This document shows, in pieces, positions 50,901 through 53,998 of a DNA stretch of 53,998 nucleotides. The position numbers and the translations under genes are program-made. The stretch comes from Plakobranchus ocellatus (lineage: Eukaryota > Mollusca > Gastropoda > Plakobranchidae). The first letter of the stretch is position 1. The number at the start of each line of letters is the position of its first letter. The notes under the pieces are model-generated. The model saw nothing but the letters and a program-made list of their open reading frames with translations, was not told where the DNA came from and made no database searches. The DNA is taken from contig BLXT01008021.1 of assembly GCA_019648995.1 (NCBI GenBank), positions 436,031 to 490,028 of the forward strand. Reading direction: 5' to 3'.

Positions 50901-53467
50901 TAGGTTTATAATTCAAAACACTTTGACTCTCCCACAATGGTCTATTTGTTAGATTTTCACAGTTCCATTTTATAAGCAAAATCCATAGCGTCTCAAACAA
51001 ACTGGTGATAAGCTGTTTTCTTTATTATTTTTTTCAAATACTTCCATTCTATTTTTAAGGTTATCACTTTTGTATTTTAAAATAATTATTTTAACTAATG
51101 CTGCAAAGTCATGACTTTTTAAATCTAAAAATATGGTGATTAAATGATGATTATAAATAATGTGAATAGGGCTCTTTTGCAGATGTATCTATTATTTACT
51201 ATTAATTAACAATCAACACAAAAAATTAAAGAATGTATTATTTTTTGCTTCAATCAAATCCAACATATTTGAGAATCTCAGTCTCACCTGCCGAAAAAGG
51301 AGAAGGACCACTGGAGTAACATGCACATCAATGTTGTTAAGGCCATACAAAACACGTCTGAAATGGAAACAATCTTTTTTAGGCAAATGTAAATGTAATA
51401 GAAAATTATTTTTATGAACTCTCTCTTTGCCTCATGGCCAGCCTCCATCACAAGCTTTGTCATCCCATCTTTTGTATTTTTTTTGCTCTTGTCTATTAAT
51501 ATTCAACAGCTTTATTGCTATTTCTTCAGAGTTACAATATTAAGGGTGGCTGAAAATGAGCTTTTCAATTTTTATAAATGCACTCTCCAACCAAAAATTG
51601 GACTTTCTGCTTGTTTGTAAAATGCACTCTGAAAATGGGAGTCTAAAATTGGATTTTTCAGTTCCTAGAAAGGCACTCTCAAAATGTTTTGAAGATTGAC
51701 TGAGATTCTTCTCAAAGTCAGTTTTGAAATACTAGTTTTAAAATAATTTTATTCACCCCACTGACACCAAAATGTTCACAAAGACAAAAATATAGCAATA
51801 TTGTACAATGAAAGACTACACCATCCCAAACAACAATAGGAATCCATTCCATTCTCCCCCCTGCCCCCTAAACCCACATGCAAAAACTAATATTTCACCC
51901 TTTTATATTTCTTCTGGTATCAACTAGTGATACACTTTTTAGATAGAAAAAGATTTTGAAAAGCATGGTCATATAACCCATCAGCGAATCAGGCAGAAAC
52001 TGCTGAGCAAACAGTGAATTCTCCCACAATGACACATTTTTGAAGAGAGATTAGTCATTACCTTTTCTGCTGGTCTCTGACAGACAGGCCTGTGGCTGTG
52101 TGGAAGTAGGACAACTTGTGATCTTTGTCCAGTCCTCTGGCAAAAGTAGAAACATCAACTATAATACAGGTACAAATCAATCATCTCTATCAATTTGAAA
52201 ATTATGTGAATTATGTTAAAGAGTGATATAAAAGTGCATTTTGCTTTGCCTAAACACAGGGTTGTTGAAGCTTTCAAAGAATTGGGATGATAAGCTATGG
52301 TACTATAACAACAAAGGTAAACTTATAGGACTTCTCTTTCTACCAGTGAGGACATCTGGTTTAATAATAACTTTCTTGCTTCTCCTGTATGCAAATTCAA
52401 AACATATTCACAAACTTTTACAGGATGTTAAAAAAAAAAAACACAATGAGAATAAACAAAGAAAGTGACCAAAAACGCAACTGAAAAAAAGTATTACATT
52501 CGACTTAGGAACACACAAAGAAAAGTAAATTTAAAATTCTTCTCATAACAACTCCACATACAAGGTACAAGTTTGAAAAGGAGAAACAAAAATGTGCTTT
52601 GTGACATAATTATATTTTAGAGCCACCACAAAAGCATATCATTTGATTGCAAGATTTAAAGTTACATTTAGTGATTTTTCAAATGTTCAAATTCCTACCA
52701 TTTCACCTAAAAATTCCCCTCTCCCAGTCAGAATATTCTTCAATGCTAAATATCATTTGATGTCCATACATCTATCTCTCCACCCAATTTTCTAAAACTG
52801 TGTTTTTTTTGTTTGTTTGTTTTTTTTATCCTCATTCTGTGATCAAGTACACATCCTTAGAATTATCTAACAACACATATAACAGCTGGTTAGAAGACAA
52901 ACTATCCACAATAACAGTATCAGGTGAAACTGCACTCATAAAGGTTTGATAAAAGATCATCATTCCATCTAGTGGTAGAGAATGAGATGGCCTATAGTGG
53001 AGTGGGTTATGTCTGGAAGGAAAAGTCTAAGGAAAAAGTGATCATCAAGAATTAGTCTTAGTGCTAATAGGAGCATATATGCATAACATGACAAATGGTG
53101 AATGGCTCTTGTCACAATCTGAATGAACAAAGGTCAAGAAAGCAGTCTCAGCCACAGATAGGCCTACAATCAATTGTTTTCTTACTTTTTTTTTCACCTG
53201 ACATAATAATTTTACCCACAGGAAGCTTCCCATTTTCTACCTTTATTTTTTTCAAATTAGAGAAATATACAATTAAATGTCTTCCTTATTCTCACCAACG
53301 AGGATACCTTTAAAAGAAACCTTTTCCATAGCTGAGATGGCTAAACTCTTAAAGGCGTTCCCTATTGTCCTTTTTTCCTACCTGAGTGGAATATACCCAT
53401 GTGTCTCAGGGTCCCAGATGTATTTGACCCTCTTGACCAGGAAATGGCGTACAAGGCTTTCATCCAC
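8112..53467 (-). CDS. ATP13A: P5B-type cation/polyamine-transporting ATPase (ATP13A2-5 family), multi-exon gene, 5' partial
   Basis: This is the spliced gene as a whole. Twenty-five internal exons on the minus strand join in phase for 3093 nt and translate as a P-type ATPase. Visible hallmarks in order are PFYIFQLFS in M1, TGESVPVTK in the actuator loop, VPPALPAAL in M4, [14 protein letters not shown] at the phosphorylation site, VKGSPEM in the N domain, FARMAPEQK, and [13 protein letters not shown] in the hinge, followed by six C-terminal membrane segments and DPSWPP. PPALP in M4 together with these blocks is typical of the P5B subfamily. Vertebrate members ATP13A2 and ATP13A3 move polyamines out of late endosomes and lysosomes; the same role here is inferred. 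The initiator Met and roughly the first 130-150 residues, judged from vertebrate paralogues, lie beyond the window. I cannot tell which of the four vertebrate paralogues is closest. Two terminal exons are possible. Confidence 0.96.
8949..9169. mobile_element. MITE copy 1 (degraded), same family as 47481-47709
   Basis: About 220 bp that align end to end with the cleaner copy at 47.5 kb. Shared blocks include CACAAAATGAG, AATATTAAA.TAAAGAAGT, TGTACAGAAAG, CTATAGAAAGTT and GTCAATCATGCAAAACC. The ends TGTGTA...TACACA are still inverted, but the TIRs and TA flanks have decayed. It lies between the two alternative terminal exons of the ATPase. Confidence 0.85.
9635..9640 (-). terminator. polyadenylation signal AATAAA for variant A
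   Basis: AATAAA on the minus strand (tttatt on the plus strand), about 35 bp after the TGA of the variant A terminal exon. The spacing would give a very short 3' UTR. Confidence 0.45.
9674..9838 (-). CDS. ATP13A: ATP13A terminal exon, variant A
   Basis: The exon joins exon 25 in phase 0 after acceptor ttttcag. It reads [20 protein letters not shown] and continues to a TGA at 9674-9676 for 54 residues, ending NDSFYI. The tail is acidic. An AATAAA signal lies about 35 bp past the stop. An internal AAG|GTCATG site at 9767 would also be in phase to splice on to variant B. It is a good candidate for the usual C-terminus; no conserved domain is seen. Confidence 0.72.
   Translation of the reverse strand: MNLAEIFQRLDGVPSLEPDRKEAKVMPQEVLEYSDHEDTGTLLTADVSNDSFYI
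10055..10195. other. CpG-rich patch
   Basis: About ten CpG within about 110 bp, including cccgcgg, ggcgccggcgacc and ccggcgcggc, inside AT-rich intron. It lies 0.5 kb upstream of the second unclassified ORF copy and could be its promoter-side or terminal sequence. No function is shown. Confidence 0.4.
10697..10891 (+). pseudogene. unclassified transposon-associated ORF, copy 2
   Basis: The frame reads [20 protein letters not shown] then [20 protein letters not shown] and stops at TGA 10889-10891. The core PKxHxLExHxIxxIxKxxFxLGLxxEQG is shared with the copy at 5.2-5.7 kb, and this copy keeps the more typical GLLGEQGGE. It is truncated at both ends and has no Met start, so it is a remnant rather than a gene. 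It lies antisense within intron 25 of the ATPase. Confidence 0.6.
11031..11050. other. assembly gap (nnn) followed by poly-G
   Basis: Three N followed by 17 G. Reads probably failed across the homopolymer, so the true length is unknown. Confidence 0.95.
11740..11840. other. CpG-rich patch
   Basis: A GC-rich island with cacggggtcactggggcac and the palindromic core ccggcgccgg. It resembles the patch at 10.1 kb in composition and in sharing ggcgccggc. It may mark the far end of the element that carried the second unclassified ORF. Confidence 0.35.
12511..12654 (-). CDS. ATP13A: ATP13A exon 25 (C-terminal cytoplasmic tail, DPSWPP)
   Basis: The exon is 48 codons, phase 0. It reads [40 protein letters not shown] and WPPVSEKK. 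The DPxWPP motif closes the conserved part of P5B ATPases. The proposed donor is a weak GTTGGT. If it is not used, translation continues 21 codons ([12 protein letters not shown] within it) to a TAG at 12445-12447, giving a third possible C-terminus. Confidence 0.9.
12655..16121 (-). other. intron 24 (3.5 kb)
   Basis: No recognisable gene. It contains a duplicated TCTTACACCTTTTT around a G6/C8 hairpin-prone run (13158-13220), an AGG microsatellite, and a 20-bp direct repeat CTCATTCATGGAAAAxTTCTA at about 14612 and 14652. Confidence 0.6.
13893..13938. repeat. (AGG)n microsatellite
   Basis: Imperfect GGA/AGG trinucleotide array of about 45 bp after an ATA-rich run. Confidence 0.9.
16122..16205 (-). 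CDS. ATP13A: ATP13A exon 24 (M10)
   Basis: The exon is exactly 28 codons, phase 0. It reads [20 protein letters not shown] then FLLSYMVE. The last membrane span followed by VE(E/K) matches the end of the family's membrane domain. The acceptor is TTTTCAG and the donor GTAAGA. Confidence 0.92.
16206..16612 (-). other. intron 23 with a 48-bp tandem repeat
   Basis: A unit containing CAATAAA..TTGTAAGAGAATT occurs twice at about 16283 and 16330, with a weaker third echo near 16375. Nothing coding. Confidence 0.6.
16613..16701 (-). CDS. ATP13A: ATP13A exon 23 (M9)
   Basis: The exon is 89 nt, phase 1 to phase 0. It reads [20 protein letters not shown] then [10 protein letters not shown]; it starts on Tyr by completing TAT with exon 22. 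It is one hydrophobic span and a short luminal loop. The donor is GTTTAA, weak but the only one in phase. The preceding intron is 5.7 kb and carries a LINE and other repeats. Confidence 0.9.
17785..18273 (+). pseudogene. LINE reverse transcriptase, fingers/palm fragment
   Basis: The longest intact piece, 162 codons, carries [15 protein letters not shown] and [19 protein letters not shown]. It then loses frame before box A, which continues one frame over from about 18191. Confidence 0.9.
18942..19355 (+). pseudogene. LINE ORF2 C-terminal fragment
   Basis: 137 codons with [38 protein letters not shown] and [13 protein letters not shown], ending [20 protein letters not shown] then NVCSTQGT and TGA. 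It matches the conserved C-terminus of this LINE group. Confidence 0.9.
20760..20868 (-). other. short unrecognised ORF
   Basis: It reads [14 protein letters not shown] and ends ELWAG before TAG. About 30 codons, no known family. It lies within the candidate pogo-like element and may be chance. Confidence 0.15.
20947..21150 (-). other. unrecognised ORF fragment without Met
   Basis: An open run of about 68 codons reads [20 protein letters not shown], then [18 protein letters not shown], and ends RTRFW before TGA. The amino-acid composition looks protein-like rather than AT-driven. I do not recognise it. It may be a remnant of the surrounding element. Confidence 0.25.
21849..21889. repeat. (CT)n(GT)n compound microsatellite
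   Basis: About 12 CT units pass directly into about 8 GT units. Confidence 0.95.
22450..22595 (-). CDS. ATP13A: ATP13A exon 22 (M7-M8 loop and M8)
   Basis: The exon is 146 nt, phase 2 to phase 1. It has an acidic luminal loop, [20 protein letters not shown], then [20 protein letters not shown] and FRSSLLSN. ENTxVFxxSxxQYxxxAxxFSKGxPFR is a strong family block. The luminal loop is much shorter than in vertebrate ATP13A3. The donor is GTAAGG. Confidence 0.96.
23216..23300. repeat. diverged direct repeat, left copy
   Basis: It starts AGCATATTGGCACA.ATGGC and ends near TCTGCTTTTAAG. It pairs with 24276-24359 and brackets the minus-strand retroelement remnant. Confidence 0.6.
23300..24330 (-). 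pseudogene. retroelement remnant: C-terminal region after the reverse transcriptase
   Basis: On the minus strand, several frames give [43 protein letters not shown] and [40 protein letters not shown] and [17 protein letters not shown] follow further on. This series, with a CPLC zinc-like pair, a GRYxWRHNxVL-type block and an LPDIM/KxEKYxxL block, matches the C-terminal part of uncharacterised RT-bearing proteins common in invertebrate genomes. Many stops and frame changes make it dead. The RT domain itself is absent. Confidence 0.6.
24276..24359. repeat. diverged direct repeat, right copy
   Basis: It starts AGCATATTGGCACATGGCCC and ends TCTGCTTTAAAG. Same orientation as the left copy, about 1.06 kb apart. 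Too long and diverged for a target duplication. Confidence 0.6.
25696..25846 (-). CDS. ATP13A: ATP13A exon 21 (M6-M7 loop and M7)
   Basis: The exon is 151 nt, phase 1 to phase 2. It contains [20 protein letters not shown], the hydrophobic M7 [20 protein letters not shown], and VKEQPW. The LVxxRPxxxLxS motif and the QPW motif at the luminal end are family landmarks. The donor is GTTAGT, the same unusual form as proposed for exon 12. Confidence 0.95.
25847..27118 (-). other. intron 20 (1.3 kb)
   Basis: No gene is recognised. A 94-codon plus-strand open frame at 26364-26648 has no known motif and may be chance. Confidence 0.6.
27119..27191 (-). CDS. ATP13A: ATP13A exon 20 (M6)
   Basis: The exon is 73 nt, phase 0 to phase 1. 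It reads [20 protein letters not shown] then FSIT. LxDxQFLxIDxxI is the family sequence entering M6. The acceptor is TTCGTAG and the donor GTAAGT. Confidence 0.92.
27588..27683. repeat. (GA)n / (AGACAG)n microsatellite
   Basis: About 95 bp of imperfect GA repeats with CA interruptions. Spurious low-complexity open frames exist on both strands. Confidence 0.95.
27773..27799. other. assembly gap in poly-A
   Basis: Twenty-seven N flanked by A-tracts on both sides. The true length is unknown. Confidence 0.98.
27940..28036 (-). CDS. ATP13A: ATP13A exon 19 (M5)
   Basis: The exon is 97 nt, phase 2 to phase 0. It reads [20 protein letters not shown] then [12 protein letters not shown], the M5 segment following the P domain. 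EGRAAxxTSFxxFKYMxxYSxxQ is a family block. The donor is GTAAGA. An assembly gap lies 140 bp to its left, within the next intron. Confidence 0.96.
28037..29218 (-). other. intron 18 (1.2 kb)
   Basis: No gene is recognised. It has a CCA/CCT pyrimidine run near 29083-29130. Confidence 0.6.
29219..29371 (-). CDS. ATP13A: ATP13A exon 18 (hinge motif [11 protein letters not shown])
   Basis: The exon is 153 nt, phase 2 to phase 2. It contains [40 protein letters not shown] and [17 protein letters not shown] holds the Mg-binding aspartates of the P-domain hinge. [16 protein letters not shown] is nearly invariant in P5B ATPases. It ends GTCATCAA before a GTAAGT donor, and the Lys codon is completed by exon 19. 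Confidence 0.98.
29372..30813 (-). other. intron 17 (1.4 kb) with (AG)n
   Basis: It holds a GT-rich run and an AG microsatellite at 29873-29915 and a pyrimidine-rich tract at 30655-30705. No gene is recognised. Confidence 0.6.
29873..29915. repeat. (AG)n microsatellite
   Basis: About 20 perfect AG units. Confidence 0.95.
30814..31001 (-). CDS. ATP13A: ATP13A exon 17 (FALMGKTW and FARMAPEQK)
   Basis: The exon is 188 nt, phase 0 to phase 2. It contains [40 protein letters not shown], and [20 protein letters not shown] then DV. FALxGKxxxxI and TIFARMxPxQK are P5B signatures. The acceptor is CTTTCAG and the donor GTAAGA. Confidence 0.97.
31002..32274 (-). other. intron 16 (1.3 kb)
   Basis: No gene is recognised. 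Open frames on the plus strand near 31372-31870 are lysine/asparagine-rich from A-tracts and show no motif. Confidence 0.6.
32275..32447 (-). CDS. ATP13A: ATP13A exon 16 ([14 protein letters not shown])
   Basis: The exon is 173 nt, phase 1 to phase 0. It reads [40 protein letters not shown] and [18 protein letters not shown]. GDNxxTAxxVAR is the P-domain motif; the rest is the family's variable loop. The donor is GTAAAT. Confidence 0.94.
32448..33470 (-). other. intron 15 (1.0 kb) with microsatellites
   Basis: It contains (GT)n(CT)n at 32512-32550 and (TC)n at 33250-33269. No gene. Confidence 0.8.
33471..33595 (-). CDS. ATP13A: ATP13A exon 15 (P-domain, NRLKPES, RTVMVTG)
   Basis: The exon is 125 nt, phase 2 to phase 1. 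It contains [20 protein letters not shown] and [20 protein letters not shown] then TG. DLxFLGLLxxENRLK and RTVMxTGDN are conserved at the N-to-P domain boundary. GDN is completed in exon 16. The donor is GTATGT. Confidence 0.96.
33596..34799 (-). other. intron 14 (1.2 kb)
   Basis: No gene or clear repeat is recognised. Confidence 0.6.
34800..34920 (-). CDS. ATP13A: ATP13A exon 14 ([20 protein letters not shown])
   Basis: The exon is 121 nt, phase 1 to phase 2. It reads [20 protein letters not shown], then [19 protein letters not shown], and ends at a GTAACT donor. [12 protein letters not shown] is a strong family block. Directly joined to exon 13, the protein reads ITSLIPFDF. Relatives usually have a few more residues here (a PET-VP-xDF segment), so a microexon may have been missed. 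Confidence 0.95.
34921..36262 (-). other. intron 13 (1.3 kb)
   Basis: Half of it is piggyBac-like element A. The remainder shows no gene. A minus-strand open frame near 35765-35835 contains KGETIPVDD, which resembles the family's PETVPVDF block, but no splice pattern uses it in frame. Confidence 0.6.
35056..35716. mobile_element. piggyBac-like nonautonomous element A (TTAA-flanked)
   Basis: The element is bounded by TTAA on both sides (35052-35055 and 35717-35720). The left end CTCACTGACTAC and the right end GTAGTCAGTGAG are perfect 12-bp inverted repeats. TTAA duplication and short TIRs are the mark of piggyBac. Inside, the plus strand has an acidic stretch [18 protein letters not shown] followed by a stop and [20 protein letters not shown]. 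This resembles the acidic N-terminus of piggyBac transposases, so it is probably an internally deleted copy. It lies in intron 13. Confidence 0.85.
36263..36404 (-). CDS. ATP13A: ATP13A exon 13 (QFPFSSxLQRM and VKGSPEM)
   Basis: The exon is 142 nt, phase 0 to phase 1. It contains [20 protein letters not shown] then [20 protein letters not shown] and PEMITSL. FPFSSxLQRM and KGxPE are P5B N-domain motifs; the Lys of KGxPE contacts ATP in P-type ATPases. The donor GTAAGAAG follows the first base of the next codon. It lies between two piggyBac-like insertions in the flanking introns. Confidence 0.96.
36405..37713 (-). other. intron 12 (1.3 kb)
   Basis: About two thirds is piggyBac-like element B. 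The remainder shows A/T-tracts only. Confidence 0.7.
36460..37348. mobile_element. piggyBac-like nonautonomous element B (TTAA-flanked)
   Basis: Flanked by TTAA at 36456-36459 and 37349-37352. The left end CTCACTTGCGCC and the inverse of the right end ATCACTCGCGCC match at 10 of 12 bases. The plus strand inside encodes [20 protein letters not shown] then EELEPAP, an acidic Ser/Asp-rich stretch typical of piggyBac transposase N-termini. The rest of the transposase is missing. It lies in intron 12. Its TIR is related to that of element A (both start with CTCACT), so the two may be cousins. Confidence 0.8.
37714..37809 (-). CDS. ATP13A: ATP13A exon 12 (variable N-domain segment)
   Basis: The acceptor gccag is clear and the exon opens [20 protein letters not shown] then RPRSNLL, matching the VVxP region of P5B ATPases. 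The 3' end is chosen because it must finish in phase 0 to join exon 13. A GTTAGT donor after TDDA fits, giving 96 nt. A GTGTCT a few codons further on would also be in phase, and an AG|GTCAAA site earlier is out of phase. The boundary is therefore less certain than the exon itself. Confidence 0.75.
37810..40252 (-). other. intron 11 (2.4 kb)
   Basis: It carries the pogo-like element; no gene is recognised outside it. Confidence 0.75.
38318..39127. mobile_element. pogo/Tigger-like nonautonomous element (TA-flanked)
   Basis: An 810-bp segment with TA on each side (38316-38317 and 39128-39129). The left end CAGTGGAACACATTTAAACC and the inverse of the right end TAGTAGACCACACCTAAACC match at most positions and continue into GAAA. 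TA duplication and CAGTxGxxCxxxxxxAAxCCGA-type ends are characteristic of pogo/Tigger elements. The interior holds open frames up to 118 codons that I do not recognise as transposase. It lies in intron 11. Confidence 0.75.
40253..40397 (-). CDS. ATP13A: ATP13A exon 11 (nucleotide-binding domain, GDPLDLIMF)
   Basis: The exon is 145 nt, phase 2 to phase 0. It reads [40 protein letters not shown] and IMFNATEW. The CHSL and GDPLDLKMF-like motifs are conserved in the P5B N domain. The acceptor follows a poly-T tract and the donor is GTAAGT. Confidence 0.96.
40779..40840 (-). CDS. ATP13A: ATP13A exon 10 ([10 protein letters not shown], phosphorylation motif)
   Basis: The exon is 62 nt, phase 0 to phase 2. 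It starts [20 protein letters not shown]. With the DK from exon 9 this restores [12 protein letters not shown], the invariant P-type ATPase phosphorylation site. The acceptor is GCTATAG and the donor GTAAAC. Confidence 0.97.
40841..41717 (-). other. intron 9, within the phosphorylation motif, with a small tandem duplication
   Basis: This intron separates DK from TGTLT. At about 41358-41400 the word TGAAGAATTTATTTTCTG occurs twice with a 7-bp spacer. No gene. Confidence 0.8.
41718..41918 (-). CDS. ATP13A: ATP13A exon 9 (M4 with PPALP, ends at phosphorylation Asp-Lys)
   Basis: The exon is exactly 67 codons, phase 0. It contains [20 protein letters not shown], where PPALP in M4 is the P5B substrate-site signature. 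[20 protein letters not shown] and VCFDK follow. The last two codons are the catalytic Asp and Lys of DKTGT; the rest of the motif is in exon 10. The donor is GTATTT. Confidence 0.97.
42230..42375 (-). CDS. ATP13A: ATP13A exon 8 (linker and M3)
   Basis: The exon is 146 nt, phase 1 to phase 0. It reads [20 protein letters not shown] and a hydrophobic segment [20 protein letters not shown] that forms M3. [13 protein letters not shown] is a family signature. Two overlapping donors exist (GTAGGT and GTAATG, four bases apart); only GTAGGT keeps the frame into exon 9. Confidence 0.95.
42705..42896 (-). CDS. ATP13A: ATP13A exon 7 (TGES completion and rest of actuator domain)
   Basis: The exon is 192 nt, phase 1 to phase 1. 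It begins with the GT that completes Gly and continues [15 protein letters not shown]. It then has an acidic variable loop and the conserved [20 protein letters not shown] and VVLRTG. The TGES loop is the dephosphorylation catalyst of P-type ATPases. The donor is GTAGAA. Confidence 0.96.
42897..44092 (-). other. intron 6, a GC-AG intron (1.2 kb)
   Basis: It starts GCAAGT and ends TTTTCAG on the minus strand. It contains a poly-A run at 43993-44013. No gene is recognised. Confidence 0.85.
44093..44224 (-). CDS. ATP13A: ATP13A exon 6 (actuator domain, ends inside TGES) with GC donor
   Basis: The exon is 132 nt, phase 1 to phase 1. It reads [20 protein letters not shown] and continues to [16 protein letters not shown] and DEGMLTG-type motifs are conserved in the A domain. 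The exon must end after the first base of the TGES glycine codon, and the next two bases are GC (ctcactg|gcaagtt), so the donor is GC rather than GT. The nearest GT, four bases further on, would put a stop codon at the junction with exon 7. Confidence 0.92.
44791..45405 (+). mobile_element. candidate solo LTR or LTR-like retroelement end
   Basis: The segment runs TG...CA and is flanked by TATTT on both sides (44786-44790 and 45406-45410). It contains AATAAA at 45285-45290 followed by an R/U5-like stretch, gcagtcgtctgtcttc, and ends CATCATCCCTACA. A C9/A18 homopolymer interrupts it. In AT-rich DNA a 5-bp match can arise by chance, and the left edge may instead be the TGTTG near 45050. Confidence 0.4.
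45089..45235 (+). repeat. short tandem repeat unit of about 45-50 bp, three copies
   Basis: The word GCAGTCCTGGAA followed by GAxCTGAAAxxxAAAC and TTTAAA occurs at about 45090 and 45133, with a looser copy from 45174. It lies inside the LTR candidate, where such repeats are common in U3. Confidence 0.75.
46198..46264 (-). CDS. ATP13A: ATP13A exon 5 (start of actuator domain)
   Basis: The exon is 67 nt, phase 0 to phase 1. It reads [20 protein letters not shown] then GS. The TLRxxxxxxxxVxVCR motif is the family sequence that begins the A domain after M2. The acceptor is TTCTAG and the donor GTATG. Confidence 0.93.
46265..47237 (-). other. intron 4 (1.0 kb)
   Basis: No gene. A GA-rich purine array lies at 47029-47095. 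Confidence 0.7.
47238..47372 (-). CDS. ATP13A: ATP13A exon 4 (M1-M2 membrane pair)
   Basis: The exon is exactly 45 codons, phase 0 at both ends. It contains [20 protein letters not shown], the strongly conserved first core membrane segment, followed by [20 protein letters not shown], the second. A GTGAG donor follows TRL. An intron of 3.9 kb full of mobile elements separates it from exon 3. Confidence 0.96.
47481..47709. mobile_element. MITE copy 2, intact ends, TA-flanked
   Basis: A 229-bp element flanked by TA at both sides (47479-47480, 47710-47711). The left end TGTATAGCGGTCTGACAAA and the right end TTTGTCAGACCGCTACACA are inverted repeats of 19 bp with one mismatch. TA duplication fits the Tc1/mariner superfamily. 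There is no open frame. It aligns throughout with the degraded copy at 8949-9169. It lies in intron 3. Confidence 0.93.
48500..49300 (-). pseudogene. piggyBac-like transposase remnant C
   Basis: On the minus strand an ATG at about 49160 opens [20 protein letters not shown] then [20 protein letters not shown], an acidic N-terminus. About 500 bp further, in another open stretch, lies [20 protein letters not shown] then PDLHT, which resembles the FTPxxxPGPQLP block that precedes the piggyBac catalytic core. The core itself is not found. AGATCT-rich repeats lie between the two pieces. No TIRs were matched. It lies in intron 3. Confidence 0.55.
48826..48990. repeat. (TAGATC)n-like cluster
   Basis: Dense AGATCT/CTAGATC words occur here (tagatctagattcagatct, then ctagatctagatctagc). 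The same palindromic word is scattered through other introns. Confidence 0.7.
51288..51357 (-). CDS. ATP13A: ATP13A exon 3 ([12 protein letters not shown] segment)
   Basis: The exon is 70 nt, entry phase 2 and exit phase 0, after acceptor TTTCAG and before donor GTGAG. It reads [20 protein letters not shown] then FRQ. The (Y/C)GxNxIDVxVTP motif is diagnostic of P5B ATPases and sits immediately before M1. Confidence 0.94.
51358..52061 (-). other. intron 2 with degenerate 48-bp repeat
   Basis: Between 51556 and 51690 a unit with (A/T)AAATGCACTCTxxAA...AAAATTGGAxTTT occurs about 2.5 times. No gene. Confidence 0.65.
52062..52136 (-). CDS. ATP13A: ATP13A exon 2 ([10 protein letters not shown] segment)
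   Basis: The exon is 75 nt, entry phase 2 and exit phase 2. It reads [20 protein letters not shown] and on to DQQKR before a GTAATG donor. The GLSxxxQxxR motif is the family landmark for the start of the segment leading into M1. The junction with exon 1 restores an Arg codon. Confidence 0.9.
52137..53381 (-). other. intron 1 of the window (1.2 kb)
   Basis: No gene is recognised; A- and T-tracts only. Confidence 0.65.
53382..53467 (-). CDS. ATP13A: ATP13A exon 1 of the window (N-terminal cytoplasmic segment)
   Basis: The minus strand opens after an AG acceptor (ttaattaag) with [20 protein letters not shown] and closes at a GTAGG donor, 86 nt, exit phase 2. The basic stretch followed by a KYxWDP-type motif matches the region just before the first core membrane pair of P5B ATPases (family members read RYVWN or KYVWD here). 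Earlier exons must lie to the right of the window, because this exon starts inside the protein. Confidence 0.88.
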
Positions 53468-53998
53468 CTTAATTAAAAGCAATAAATTAAAAAATAGAGA
53501 GAAAAAAAAGCAAATTACTGTCAATTTTTGAAAATTTGTGTTTCCCATAAATTTCCAGAAAATACATAAGAGGGAAAACAGGAAGGGTCCTTGATTCAGG
53601 ATGTAATAGAAGTGCAAGTTACTGAACATATCTATTTCATAATTTCCACAATATTGTATCCTTGAGTCTATTTTGGATTGTTCCGTCTGACATAGTCCTA
53701 TAACCAGGCATTTTAAGAACAGTTTTTTTTAAGAAGATTTCACAAGTGGCTGAAGATTATGTAATGATTTTGATTGGGCACTGTGAAATCACTTCATAAT
53801 TCGTTTGAAATGGATCTGCCTTTTTAAAAACAGTGTTGAAGCAAGTCATTTGTGTCCTTGTGGACATCTTCAAACGTCAAAAAACATAGTTCAGCAATTT
53901 AAAGTCCAACAACAATGCTATATTTCATTCAATCTGACGTCTGTGAATGATTTGAGCCTCAAAAGACTAGCTTTGATCTACAGATTCCGTTTTTTTTT
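53468..53998 (-). other. upstream intron of the ATPase gene, cut by the window edge
   Basis: It continues upstream from the acceptor of the first visible exon. No gene is recognised. Confidence 0.75.

Larger units (their letters stand above)
47373..51287 (-). other. intron 3 (3.9 kb)
   Basis: It holds MITE copy 2 and the piggyBac-like remnant C. The stretch 49310-51287 shows no recognisable gene. Near 50440 ggtggtctagtggtaca has an A-box-like look but no matching B-box. Confidence 0.7.

Overview
The window looks like nuclear DNA of an animal, most likely a lophotrochozoan and probably a gastropod mollusc. It is very AT-rich and dominated by introns, microsatellites and decayed transposons. 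AGATCT-type motifs recur in it, and a tRNA-like SINE candidate is present. The phylum is inferred from general character; nothing here proves a species. There are two assembly gaps, at 11031-11033 and 27773-27799.

One host gene fills most of the window. It is a P5B-type P-type ATPase of the ATP13A2-ATP13A5 family, read on the minus strand from beyond the right edge (first visible exon ends at 53467) down to about 9.7 or 8.1 kb. I could place 25 internal coding exons whose phases join without a break for 3093 nt (1031 codons). They are followed by two alternative in-phase terminal exons (9674-9838 and 8112-8363) and a possible read-through stop after exon 25. The exons carry the family hallmarks in order: the first membrane pair, the actuator loop TGES, PPALP in M4, the DKTGT phosphorylation site, the KGSPE nucleotide-binding motif, the GDGAND hinge and six C-terminal membrane segments. 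Vertebrate ATP13A2 and ATP13A3 export polyamines from late endosomes and lysosomes, so a similar role is the best guess. The N-terminus lies outside the window.

The introns are a transposon graveyard. From low to high coordinates they hold: two copies of an unclassified transposon-like ORF (5.2-5.7 kb, downstream of the gene, and 10.7-10.9 kb); a TA-flanked MITE family (8949-9169, and 47481-47709 with clean ends); a frameshifted non-LTR retrotransposon on the plus strand (17.2-19.4 kb); a candidate pogo-like element (20.1-21.6 kb); the C-terminal part of a second retroelement on the minus strand (23.2-24.4 kb); two TTAA-flanked piggyBac-like deletion derivatives in neighbouring introns (35.06-35.72 and 36.46-37.35 kb); a TA-flanked pogo-like element (38.3-39.1 kb); an LTR-like segment (44.8-45.4 kb); and a third piggyBac-like remnant (48.5-49.3 kb).

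The left 8 kb, downstream of the gene, has no recognisable host gene. It contains microsatellites, a tRNA-like SINE candidate, a 186-bp-period repeat and the first copy of the unclassified ORF. The most notable points are a GC-AG intron that splits the TGES codons, the alternative C-terminal exons, and the set of terminal-inverted-repeat elements with readable target-site duplications.
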